From Casuarina equisetifolia (Eukaryota; Streptophyta; Magnoliopsida; Fagales; Casuarinaceae), in assembly GCA_028551475.1 (NCBI GenBank), contig CM052361.1:16743274-16807273 (forward strand): DNA of 64,000 nucleotides. The letters are read 5' to 3'. Below are positions 1 through 11,449 of the stretch, piece after piece. The position numbers and the translations under genes are program-made. The notes beneath the pieces were generated by a model. That model saw only the letters and a program-made list of their open reading frames with translations, was not told where the DNA came from and did no database searches. Numbering within the stretch: position 1 is the stretch's first letter; each line of letters opens with the position of its first letter.

Positions 1-3000
1 ACAAACACCAAATCCCCTTCATAAAACTAAATTTCTTTCCTTTTTTCCTTCATAAATCTCTTTATTTTGTTATGCTAATCATAAATTCTACTTGATCTTA
101 GCTAGTTTCTAATTCCTTTCCTCTAATGTTTGCTCCACTACTACCACTTTTGCCAACCTTATTATGTAATAAAAAAAAAAGTAGGTGGATTGCACTCATA
201 TGCAATCTCATAAGGGATGTGTAGCTTTTCCTCCATGCCAACTCATGTTATAACAAAACTAGGCCCACATCAACCAGCTAATGCAATCATTTGAGTTGTC
301 ACCATCAAAATAACAAAGGTGCATCTCAAGGGTCTTGTTTAGCACTTATGTCTACATTTATAATTGAGGGTGGTATGCTAACATGTATTTAAAATTAGTC
401 CCTTCCAAACCAAATAACTCCAACCAAAAATTGCTTGTGAACAACAAATCTCAATCACAAATTATAGATTTAGGCATCCAATATAGCTTGAAGGTATGAT
501 TAAAGAAAGCTTATGATATATAGGTGAATTATACAAATGGGCTAATGGTAAAAAATGCCCCAACTTATATGAATGATCCATAATCACTAGAATTACAAAT
601 TTACCTCAAGATAATGGTGACCTTTTTATAAAATCCATGGCAATACCTTCCAAGAATTGTTTTGAAATGGGGAGATGCCTTAATTGTTTCACTGGAAAAG
701 TGTTCTCACTTTTATGTTGTTGGTAAAGTGTACACTTATTTACCTTTTTCCTCACCACTTGCCTCATTCCTTTCTAATAAGACACTATTTTAATCCTTCT
801 AAAGATCTTTTCAACCCTTTCATGCATACTTGAGTGTATTTACTCTTAAGAATATTAAAGGATATAGACATAAACATTGCAAAAGATTATTCCCTTTATT
901 CTCCCAAGGCCCTTGTTATATTATCTCTACTAACCCTTTCATCTTTTCATTATTTTCAACTTCTTTATTGGTTGCATTCACCCATTGTGGAACTAATCTA
1001 GAAATTGCAATGCATATTCCATTATCCTTTCCTTAGTGATTTTCTTCCTTGCATGTTTCCTCAACTTCCTTTCATTCCTTCCTCAAGAGTGTAATTCATT
1101 ATCACATTATCCTACCCACCTTGTATTCCACAATGAAATCATGTCCCATTAACTTCAACATCCACTTTTATTATGCAAGAGTAACAATCTTTGCTCCTAT
1201 ATAAACTTAGACTTCTTTGGTTTGTCTAGCTAAAGGATTGGCTTCCTGGCAAATAATGTCACCATTTCTAAACTATCAAAACTATTTCTAACATCTCTTT
1301 CTTGTAAGTAGATATTTTTAAATGATAACCACACAAAGCCTTGTTAAAGTAAGCAATTAGGTATGTACATTATGATAACATCATACCCACCTTTTTACCT
1401 AAGGTGTCACATTCTACAATAAAAGGAATTAAAAAAGTCTAGTAAAGCCAAGACTAGCATTGTAGCCATTGCCCTCTTTAATCCCTCAAAAGCTGCTTAA
1501 GCTACTTCTGGCCATTTAAACACCTCATTCTTTAACAAAGTAGTTAATACCTTGGTGATCTTCCCATTGCCTTGCATAAATTGTCAAAATATCCCGCTAA
1601 TCCCAAAATCCTTTAAGTGCCTTAACATTTTAAGGTAGTTGCCATCCTTTAAGTTCATCCAACTAAAGCATCATTATAACACACTTAATTCTAACCTTAA
1701 TACATCTATAATTGCCATAATTAGTCATCTCCTTTCCAATAACAACCATAATGCTAAGGTTCCTTTATCATCCAACCTTAACCCAATCCAATCTACCAAT
1801 CTCTTATTTACAAAGTTATATATGTTACTCATATCCATGTGGAAACACACTTTCTTCCTATATTCTAATAAACTTCCATCCACTTACATTGTTTATGGTC
1901 AACTATTTCCTTTTCCATACATCATTAACACTAATATCTTAAATTTCTTCCTTTCTCATTTTTCATCTATTTTTTCATTCTTAATTAGATTGTCACTTTC
2001 AACTTTGTTCTCAATTCATTAGGCCAAATTTCTTCCACCAAGAATAATCTCTTCTTATATTGAAGTTAGGATTATAATGATCATTATAATGGAAAAATAA
2101 GCCTTTACACTCCTCTCTTCAATCTCAACTAGTGTAAATTTCTTCATGGGCATAACATTTCTTATTAAGGGTGGTTCTCCTCCCACATTCCTAACCATGT
2201 TGCTTATTGTGGTCTTATCTTGTAAATTCTTAGCTTTAAAAACTTTAGCCAACCTCCTAGCAAGACTAACTATGTAGGGAATATTTTCCTGAACTTTAGC
2301 CCTAATATTACTTTTTAACCCATTAATAAAGCCAACTAATAAATGGTAAAGGGTTAAGGGTTTTGGCACTTAACATTAATTAGGAACAATCTTAACACTA
2401 CTAGTCAAATTGAACCAATTTGTGTTAGTTTAGTTAATTCCCCATAATAACTATGAAATGGAGTAGACCTATACCTTTCAAAGAGACCCATTGGTAATTG
2501 ATACTAGATAAGATCTTCCTTAGTCCTTGTTAGTTCCTTTTTAATTCCCTAAAACTAGATTCATGCATCCTTTTTAACATTCCAATCATAATTAGTACCT
2601 TCTCTTCCTTGACGAGCTAATGATAATCAAAATATTTGGTGGCCTGGTAGGCACATCATCCCTCTGGATCTTCCTCCCCATTGAATAAAGGAAACTTAGA
2701 TTTTGCTAGTTTTATAAAACCCTCATTGCCCAATTGCACTAACCTAAAACTCTTTCCACCTTCATTGCCTAAAATTCTACCTCTACCCCTATTGCCTAAA
2801 GCTCCACCTCCAACCCAATTCAAACTCCTCCTTCACTACCAAAAGCTTTCACCTTTAACCCCATAACCATAAAATCCACCAATGTTGACCCAATTAAGAC
2901 TCCTTTTCTAAAGACTTAGAATTCCTCTACAAGCCTTGCTACTTGAAACTCCCCCTAGTTCAAACACAAAGGCCTACTAGTGCTCGAGCATCCTACCTAA

Positions 3001-3155
3001 AGCCTATTAAGCATAAACATCACTACTACCACATTAGAGCTTAAATATTCCATATTAAGGATCAACTCCTAAACTCCACAATCAATTCAAGCTATTTCTA
3101 ACTTAATTTGGTTAATTCTTGCTTCCATCCTTCAACCTAGCTTTTATACCAAATG
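1..3155 (-). mobile_element. Ty3/gypsy retrotransposon remnant, minus strand, truncated by window edge
   Basis: Reading the minus strand from about 3.15 kb downward gives the normal order of a Ty3/gypsy element in pieces broken by stops and frameshifts. A primer-binding-like TGGTATAAAAGC lies at about 3138-3152 (compare initiator tRNA-Met type TGGTATCAGAGC). A gag segment at 2055-2369 contains GLKSNIRAKVQ and, near the zinc-knuckle approach, FTLVEIEERS. A protease-like segment at about 1720-1840 reads NFVNKRLVDWIGL. An RT-end/RNase H segment at about 1380-1640 includes NVKALKGF. An integrase core at about 510-770 includes LEGIAMDFIKRSP, and a further integrase piece at about 180-360 resembles the WAEFWYN region. 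The polymerase core between protease and RNase H is missing. No segment is translatable as a whole, so it is inactive. Family is inferred from motif order; the clade is not resolved. Confidence 0.75.
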
Positions 3156-4052
3156 GATATGCTTTAAAGTTAACCTTGAATACCTAATTAGACCCTATAG
3201 TGTAAAGTCCTCAAAGGACATAGACAATAGTGTCTTTGTGAAGTAATTATGTATTCTCAACGAAGGAAGAAAGAACTAGGGCTTAACAAGGTAACCATAA
3301 CTATTAAATAATAATATTTTGATATGAGACAATATCAAATATTTCAAAATTACATTTTGTATTGAATTTTATATAGGTATATCAATCATTAGACTTTATA
3401 TAATTTTACTGGATTTTATTAGGAAAATATGTTTGTTCATGAAATTGGTGCAGAATCATATAAATTTAGTAGAGTAAGAAACCTAACCCATAAATTAAGC
3501 TTAAGAAACACACAGCCCACATTCCCAACCCATGGCATAAAAAATACTAGTACTTATGTGTGACCTAAGAGCAATAAAGCCCTAAACAAGGACCTAACCC
3601 GTGTGTGAGACAACCCTAGTTTTGCACACAAACTTATGCCTACACAATGCAACCCAATCCTAAACAACATTGTGTTACACCAAAATCCATCCAAAGTAAT
3701 GTCTAAGCTAGTCATGAGGAATAAGGCAAGTGCTTGTAAAAAAGTATGCATGAATAAGGGAAAAGAAATTACATCATAAAAGAGTGTACAATCCAAAAGA
3801 TCTAAAACTAGGAAGATTTAATGCAACCCAAAAATATGCAACTAAAGTTACACTATGAAGCGACTTCTCAGTTGAAGGAGAAAGCTCACATCTCGATCTC
3901 TTAAGAAAAAATAGTGTGACTAAAAGATAGAGGCTAATCTACATGAGATTTAACTTGTAACCTACAATCTATGATTTGGTACAAATATAAACCCAAACGC
4001 ACTATTTCACTCATAAGTTCAAATGCATTATTTTGATTAAGCTTCATTTGTT

Positions 4053-4172
4053 ATGTCAAGAACCAAGACCTAACCTTAAAATGCATGTCTTAAAGTACTA
4101 TACCCCTAGCCATCAATAAGCCCACAAAACTAAGCATTGGTATCTAATGTGGGACAAAGTTCCTAACTTGCC
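4053..4172 (+). repeat. Dispersed ~120-bp repeat, copy 1
   Basis: Starts near ATGTCAAGAACCAAGACC and ends with AATGTGGGACAAAGTTCC. Two further copies with the same orientation lie at 4268-4395 and 11332-11447. All share the internal phrase CCCTAGC(C/T)AT. No terminal repeats or coding capacity are visible. It may be a fragment of an LTR or of a short non-autonomous element. Confidence 0.6.
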
Positions 4173-4267
4173 CCCTCTAGAAGGATACATGCTAAATGGA
4201 AAAGAATCCAACTAGAGAATAATAACATTTAGGCCTTATAGAAGATAAACAACATCCAAGCATGACA

Positions 4268-4395
4268 TGCTCTAATACTATGTCAAGAACTAAGACCCAA
4301 CTTCAAAATATGCATCTTAAGACTATACCCCTAGCCATTAACAAGGCCATATAGCCAAGCATCGATGTCCAATGTGGGACAAAGTTCCTAACATG
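4268..4395 (+). repeat. Dispersed ~120-bp repeat, copy 2
   Basis: Second copy, about 215 bp downstream of copy 1. It is preceded by GCTCTAATACTATGTC, close to the reverse complement of a tRNA-Met-type primer-binding site (GCTCTGATACCA), which suggests a link to an LTR-element end. It carries substitutions and small indels relative to copy 1. Confidence 0.55.
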
Positions 4396-4508
4396 TCCCA
4401 TTTAAAAGGTAGATAACTCTATTTTTATGGATTTATCTTAACTATTTTAGGAAACAAATAATGTAGGTTTCGTGAAACAATATTTAAATTTTAATATATT
4501 TATTTATT

Positions 4509-4800
4509 TCATTGTTTATGTAGCAAAGCCCGAGATAACATAAGCAAAGAAAGAAACAAGGAAAAATGCATGCATGTGAGAAAGAAAAGAAAAAAAAAAA
4601 AGAAAAACACACAAGAAAAGGAAAGAAAAAAAAACTGAACGTGGAAGACAAGGGTAGGGGCGTAGGAAAGAAATAAAAGGAGAAGGTGTGGTCCTACACA
4701 AGAGAGATAAAAAGGAAAAAGGGTGGGGGGAGGTGAGAAAAAAAAATGTTGCCATGTAGGAGAGAGAAAAAAGGAAAAAAAAAAAAGGAGAAAGGCAAGC
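4509..4800. repeat. Purine-rich low-complexity tract
   Basis: About 290 bp of A/G-rich sequence on the plus strand, with several runs of A of about 12 and blocks such as AAGGAAAAAGGGTGGGG. Open frames on the opposite strand are Phe/Leu/Ser-rich products of this composition, not a protein. Confidence 0.7.
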
Positions 4801-5342
4801 AATAGCATACTTTTGCTTAGATAGTTCCTAATTTTGCTATGATTTATGGGAGTTTTGTAAAGAATTATTAAAAAGAAAATAGTGTGGTGAAACTTTCTTG
4901 TTTTTCAACTTAAGATGGCTTATTTAATTCCTACTATTGTTCTCGTTTGTTTTTTTATTATGTTCTAAGTTTCTTTTGTTAGAACTATAATGTAACTTAA
5001 CTATGCTTATGTGAATTTTATGGTTTTCTATGCTTTCAAAAAGATTATATTTATAGGAGTTATATCTTATTATGCTTAATGCTTTTAGATAATTGGATAC
5101 TATTTGAATGATTTAATGTGTACATTTGAGACTAAGAGGTTATAATATGCTATTGCTTCTTATAATAGATAACCATAAATTTAATATAAATAAACATATA
5201 TCATATTCTTTATGTGACCTTAGGTGATAAAGTGGTTAAAAGATTCATTGTAAACTTGGAATGTTCATAGAATCTAATTTACTTTTGTTTATTTTAATTC
5301 ATATAAAGATCTATTAAATAAATAAACTCAATAAGTTTGTTA

Positions 5343-5696
5343 TATCTAAACATAAGATAGTAAATAAATTAGAAAGTTCTATCATCAGATATTATCATTG
5401 TTACATGTATAAACCATTGAGATTCATATCTAGTGGTTATGATGAAATTGGATTCTTTAACATATTATCTTGATTGATTTTTCTCATTTGGATTTAATGT
5501 TATTTAGTTTTGAAAATCATTAATTTTAATTTATTATCAATATATTTTGATCTATTCAACAAAATTTAAGATTAGTTCATCATTAGTATTTAATTAATTT
5601 AGTAATCATCAATCTTTATGAGACAATATTTTTTCATCATTATATTATATATTTGACCTAATCACTTGGATCTAAAATTCTACGAACAAGTTTTTT
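5343..5696 (+). repeat. Probable 3' end of the 5' LTR of the Athila-like element
   Basis: Roughly 350 bp that align by eye with 10955-11308: both contain TCTAGTGGTTAT, then TGGATTTAAT, AGATTAGTTCA and TTAGTAAT. It ends with an ACGAACAAG-like sequence followed by a tract that can be read as a decayed tRNA-Asp-type primer-binding region. The copies differ by many substitutions and indels, so the element is old. The upstream LTR limit, expected about 1.2 kb earlier, could not be placed. Confidence 0.6.
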
Positions 5697-8600
5697 AATG
5701 CCATTACTTCTAATTAGTATTAATACCAAATAATTCTAAGTTTAATCTAGTCTTTATTTTAAAAAATAATTTTTTTTTCTTTTTTTATTTGAAAAGAAAT
5801 CTCAATTTATAGCTCTTATTCTATTTTATTTTTTGGTAGAAAGGAAAACTTTCTTGTTGGGCTTCTACTATTTAAAGTTGTTTTGGTAGATATGTATGAC
5901 CTACAATCAAAGAAGATAACTTGTTAATTTTGATCCAAAAATTAAATGCACACTCAAAAGGCAACTAAGAGAATAGAAAACTCAAGCCAAGAGTATGGAA
6001 GGAAATGATGAGCCACACAAAATTTTGAAAGATTATGCTTCACCAAGAGTTCAAGAAGCTACATCAAGCATTAGAAGGCCTACAATTCAAGCTAATCACT
6101 TTGAAATCAATCCATCACTCATCTAGATGCTACAACACTCATTACAATTTAGTAGGCAATAATCTAAACTCTCATATCAAGGCTTTTCTTGAAATTTGTG
6201 ATAATTAAATATAATGGAGTTATAAACGATGTTGTTAGCTTAAACTTTCATTTTATCTTAGAGATAAAGCTAAAAGGTGGCTCTCTAGTCTCCTTATAGG
6301 ATCAATCACTACATAAAATTATATGGCTTAGAAATTTCTTCCTAAATTCTTTTCCCTTGTAAAATTTGTAGAAATGCATGACAATATTACTAATTTTGCA
6401 CATATGGATCATGAATCATTACACGAAGCATGAAAAAAGATATAAGAGCTTTTTAGTAGATGCCTACATAAAGGACAACGCATAGAGTTAAAAGTACAAA
6501 CTTTTTTATAATGAGTCTAATGCAAATCTCCATTTTATGATTGATATAGCTACAGAAAGAAGCTTGAATAATATAACACTAGAAAGGCCTATGAACTCTT
6601 ATAAGAAATGGCATCCAATGGCCTACTAAGAGGTTATTAGTGCACAAGGCTAGTAGAGTGCATGAAATGGATGCTTTCACCATGATTGTTACATAATTTG
6701 AAACACTCAACAACAAGATAGATAACATGATGCTCTAATCATGCAAATTCAAAATACGGCATGCAATCTTTGTGGTGGAGGACATGTGAGCATAGAATGT
6801 TAGGTAGGAAACCTTTTTGTACAATTTAGCAAAAATGCTTATTTTGTTAAGAATTCAAGCATGTCATAGAATAATCCAATCCTTATAATTTAAGATGGCA
6901 TAATCATCCAAATGTTTTATAAACTAACCTAAATGCACTAAGATCACCATCAAGATTCAAACAACTAGAAGAAAAGAAGTCAAATTTGGAGGATATAGTC
7001 ACCAAGCTCGCTAGCACTACATAAAGCTTCATTAAAAGTAAAGCAACGAGATTTCAAAACCAAGCTTTAATCAAAAAATTAAGAGATGCAAATAGGTTAA
7101 TTAGCCAACATGATCTTAATGAGACAATAAGGTTCTTTGCCTAGAAACACAAAGAAAAATCTTATAGAAAATGCAAAAGGTATAATCTTAAGAAATCATA
7201 AGCAAATGGGTGAAAATGATGCTAAGAAAGTGATTACCAAAGACAAGGATGAAAATGTCATCACACAACCTAATGAGGCAACCAAGAGAAAGTTTTTTCC
7301 AAATAATCTCAAACTTTATATGCCACCAGTTCCATTTCCTTAGCAACTCCAATAATGTAAAATGGATAAACAATTTTCTAAATTTCTTGATGAATTTAAA
7401 AAGCTATACATTAACATTCCTTTGTAGATGTCTTATCACAAATGCCTAGCTATGTAAAAATTTTAAATGAGAAATTGGAAAATAAAAAAAGGTTGGAAGA
7501 CTGAAATTATGAAGTTGACTAAGGATTACTCAACCATCCAACAAAACAAATTACCTCTAAAATTAAAAGATCCAATGAGTTTTACAATTCCTTATACTAT
7601 TGGATATTTTTACTTCGACAAGGCATTGTGTGATTTAGATGCATGCATTAATTTGTTGCCTTTTTAGTTCTCAAGAAATTAGGATTAAATGAGGTAGAAG
7701 CAACCACAATGTCCTTTCAATTGGTTAATCGATCAATCAAATATTCAAGAGGTATTGTGGAAGATGTATTGGTGAAAGTTGAGAAATTTATCTTTCTTGC
7801 AAATTTCATAGTGCTTGATATTGAGGAAGCATTTAAGGTATCACTTATCTTAGGTTAACATTTCCTAACAACAAGAAGAGTTCTTATTGATATACAACAA
7901 GGAAAGTTGATTCTTAGATCTCAAGATGATACTATCACATTTAATGTATTTACAATAATAAAATATCCTTCTGATAGTAGTTTTTACTTTAGAATTCAAA
8001 TAGTTAATAAGTTTGTAAATAAGATTTTTCAAGAAAATTTTTTCAAAGATCAACTTGAGGCATGTTTGGTTCACCTAAGGGATGAAGAAATTAAAATAAG
8101 GAGACAAAGGATTATGCAAATCTCATGGAGGCACATCATGATATTCAAGGCATATGGCAATAGAATTTAAAGAGTTAGAACAATACACAGCAAAGTCTAA
8201 ACCATCAATTAAAAAGTCTCCAATTCTTGAACTTAAGACCTTACCTTCTCATTTAAAACATGCTTATTTATACACAAGTCTTTCTTGACTAATAGTTATA
8301 TCTTCTTCCTTGACATAATCAATGCAAAAGAAACTACTCAAGGTCTTAAAAGAGAAAAGGGTGCAATTGGATGGAATAAAACTGATATTAAAGAAATTTA
8401 GTCCTTCACTTTGCATGCATAAGATTTTGATGGAGTAGTACAAAAATATTTTTCAAGCTCAGAGATCTTAAACCCAAAGATGCAAGAGGTGGTGAAAGTT
8501 AAGGTAATTAAACTACTTAATGCAAAGGATCATTTATCCTATCTCATATAGCTCCTAGGCAAGTCTTGTGCAAGTTGTACAAAGAAATAGAGGTATGACT

Positions 8601-10100
8601 ATAAAAAAAAATGATAATAATGAATTGATTCCAACTATGATAGTTACTAGATGACATGTGTATATGGATTATAGAAATTTGAATAATACCACTAGAAAAG
8701 ATCATTTCTCTCTAGCATTTATAGATCAAATGTTAGAAATACTTATAGAACATGAATTTTATTACTTTCTTGATGGATATCTAAGAAATAATGAAATTCC
8801 TACTGCACCAAAAGGTCGAGAGAAAACTACTTTCACTTTGTCTTATAGTACATTTGCTTTTAGAATAGTGTCTTTTAGTCTTTACAATGCATTAGCCACT
8901 TTTCAAAGATGCATGATGACCACTTTTTTAGATATGGTTGAAAAATATATTGAGATTTTCATGGATTACTTTTATGTATTTGGCTCATCATTTGATCTTT
9001 TTTTTTAATTAATTTGGCTTTGGTCTTACAAAGATGTAAGCAGACTAACCTTATTTTAAATTGGAAGAAATGTCAGTTTATGGTACAAGAAGGAATAAGG
9101 CTTGGGCATAAAATCTCTAAAAAAGGAAAAGAGTTCACTCGAGTCAAAGTGGAAATCATTACAAAATTGCTCCTACCAACATTAATGACACTTTTTAGAG
9201 GATTTTTAGGGCATGCAGGATTCTATAGGTAGTTTATAAAAGATTTTTTAGAAATTGCTAAACCCCTATGTACTTTGTTAGTTAAAGATGCAAAATTTAA
9301 AACACCAATTAGGATGTCTCCTTTTAGGCTAGTGCTTGGGACAACATGTCATTTACTAATAGAATTAGAGCATAAAACATATTAGGCATTGAAATTTTTT
9401 AACTTTGATATGTAACATATAGGTAAAAAAAAATTATTATAACTAAATAAATTAGAGGAATTGCATAATGAGGCCTATGAAAATGTCAAAATATATAAGG
9501 AGCAAAGAAAAACATGGTATGAAAAACACACATCAAGAAAATAGTTTAAAATTTGCCAAAATTTATTGCTTTATACGTCTCATCTTAAATTGTCTTCAAG
9601 TAAGTTGCAATCTCAATGGTTTAGTTTTTTCATAGTCACAAAGGTATTTCCATATGAGGTAGTAGAAATTGCACATAACACTTAAGGCACATTAAGTGAA
9701 TGGTCAACATCTAAGCCTTATTTTGAAGGAGGACCAACATGCAAAAGAGCATCATTGACCTTTATCCTCCCTAAGTAGCAACATATGTAATAGTTTGACT
9801 ACTAACTATAAAACAAACTCTTCTTGGGAGGCAACCTAAGCATTTTGATTATGTTTTCTCATTGGCTTAAAACAAAATATCTTAGAATCAAGAACTAGCC
9901 AACCCTCACTTTTTTTTTATTTTCTTTGTTGTATCTAGATTAATTTTCTTTCTTAAGGGATTATTTTCTTAGAGTTTTTCCATAAAGGCCATCCATGGAC
10001 ACATCCTATAACAAGAAGAGTTTTCTTGTTCCCTTTTCTCTGATTTTTTTGTATTAAGTACAATGCTTCATTCAAATTTAGGGATGGGGAGAAGAAATTT
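5697..10100 (+). mobile_element. Athila-like Ty3/gypsy internal region with internal deletion
   Basis: Plus-strand order is gag, protease, RT and integrase C-terminus, with many stops. Gag begins near 6000 (ANHFEINPSLI about 6090-6125). A CCHC knuckle, C-N-L-C-GGG-H-VSIE-C, is intact at 6762-6800. The protease segment (about 7555-7960) reads KLKDPMSFTIPYTIG and then DLDACIN, where the catalytic D-x-G is now D-L-D. RT spans 8658-9270 (MDYRNLN, TFQRCMM); its FMDD box is FMDY at 8958-8969, so a catalytic Asp is lost. At about 9295 RT joins directly to the integrase C-terminal part ([21 protein letters not shown], about 9300-9740), so RNase H and the integrase core are absent. A polypurine tract ending GGGGAGAAGAAATTT lies at about 10085-10100. 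The element is inactive. Confidence 0.8.
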
Positions 10101-11308
10101 TGTGCTAAATCTAATTTTAAAATTTTTTATGTCATGATTACATCTCTTGTTGTGAATCCTTGGTGATTCTTAAGAAGGTGTAAATTTGTTTCAAACTTGT
10201 AACTCTGGTATGAGTTAAGTATGATTCTAGTTATGATAATCCACCTATTAAGTACTAAAGTTCCTTAATTTTTGAAATTGTATGTATTTCTAAAGAATAT
10301 TCATGTGAAGTATGCAATTTTCTTAAATCTCATCTAAATCTTATAATCTATTTGATTTTCTATTAAGGTGAAATCCTAAGCTATATCTAACTAAGAAAAT
10401 GATTTAAGTCATCTTTGAATTGATTAAGCCTTTCAAGCCAATTTATCACTAGTCACTCCATTGAGTCTTGATTCTTATCCAACTTCTTCTTTTTTTTCTA
10501 ATGACACCCATATATATATATATATGGTCTTGACCAAATTATTTCATTATCTTATGCCCATGAACACTTTGATCTTTAGGGCACAATTTTATTTGAGCCT
10601 AAGAAAAGTTGAAAGGAAGGAAAAAGCATGGGAAGAAATTGATTGTAATGATTATGTGAGGCATATTATTTTGTTTTTACAGTTATAAAATGCAAAAATA
10701 AAATATGAGAAAATAAAAGGAAAAGAAAGAAATAAGAAAGTACAACATTTGTATTAGAATGGAATCTCCTTATCATCCTTTGTCAAATTCAAGTCATTTA
10801 ATATTCTAAAAATAGGTCACTAAGCATAGAAATTGAATACCATGGTAGGATAAGTTTATAGTAGCTACGCTTCCAATACTTTTTCTTCTACTTTGTACAA
10901 CAAGCATGATTGCAACTTTTGCTAGTATCAAAATTCAAATGAAATCAAACTTTTTTAGGTATAAAATAAATTAAGAAGTTTCATCATTATGTATATATTA
11001 TCATTCTTACATGCATGAACTATTGAAATTTAAATCTAGTGGTTATAGTGAAATTGGATGCTTTAACATATTATTTTGATTGATTTAGCTCATTTGGATT
11101 TAATTTCATTTATTTTTGAAAAATTTTTTTGAAAATTATCAATTTTAATTCATTGTCAACTCTATTTTGATTTGTTAGATAAACTCTAAGATTAGTTCAC
11201 TGTTAATATTTAATTAGATTAGTAATTATCAATCTTTGTGGAGTGATACTTTTGCATCATTATATTACTTATTCAACCTATTCAATTAGATTTAAAATTT
11301 TACAAACA
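10101..11308 (+). repeat. Probable 3' LTR of the Athila-like element
   Basis: Begins with TG directly after the polypurine tract and ends near ACAAACAA at about 11306. Only its last ~350 bp (10955-11308) align clearly with the 5' copy at 5343-5696; the upstream part does not pair convincingly, so the boundary is inferred from the polypurine tract. It includes a TA-rich palindrome at about 10508-10525. ORFs here are chance frames. Confidence 0.5.
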
Positions 11309-11331
11309 AAGGCCATAGGCTAAGTGGATAC

Positions 11332-11447
11332 CATGTCAAGAATCAGGACCCAACCTTAAAATGTGCATCATAAGGTGGTACATCCCTAGCTATTAATAAG
11401 GCCATAGAACTAAGCATCAGTGTCCAATGTGGGGCAAAGTTCCCAAC
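11332..11447 (+). repeat. Dispersed ~120-bp repeat, copy 3
   Basis: Third copy, starting GGATACCATGTCAAGAATC about 20 bp beyond the 3' LTR end and finishing AATGTGGGGCAAAGTTCCC. It is in the same orientation as the copies at 4053 and 4268, which sit before the 5' part of the Athila-like element. Confidence 0.55.
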
Positions 11448-11449
11448 TT

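Larger units (their letters stand above)
3156..4440. repeat. Repeat-derived stretch next to the gypsy remnant (possible old LTR plus dispersed repeat)
   Basis: No coding signal was found. Because the primer-binding-like site of the minus-strand gypsy remnant lies at about 3.14-3.15 kb, the sequence just above it is where that element's 5' LTR should be, but I could not pair it with a second LTR in this window. The part from 4053 to 4395 holds two copies of the ~120-bp dispersed repeat listed separately. The section 3300-3700 also loosely resembles 32690-33070, sharing phrases such as ACCCGTGTGTG, which hints at a common repeat family. Confidence 0.4.

Noticed and set aside
4509..4808. Phe/Leu-rich minus-strand frames that look like membrane proteins
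   Set aside because: They are the complement of a purine-rich low-complexity tract.
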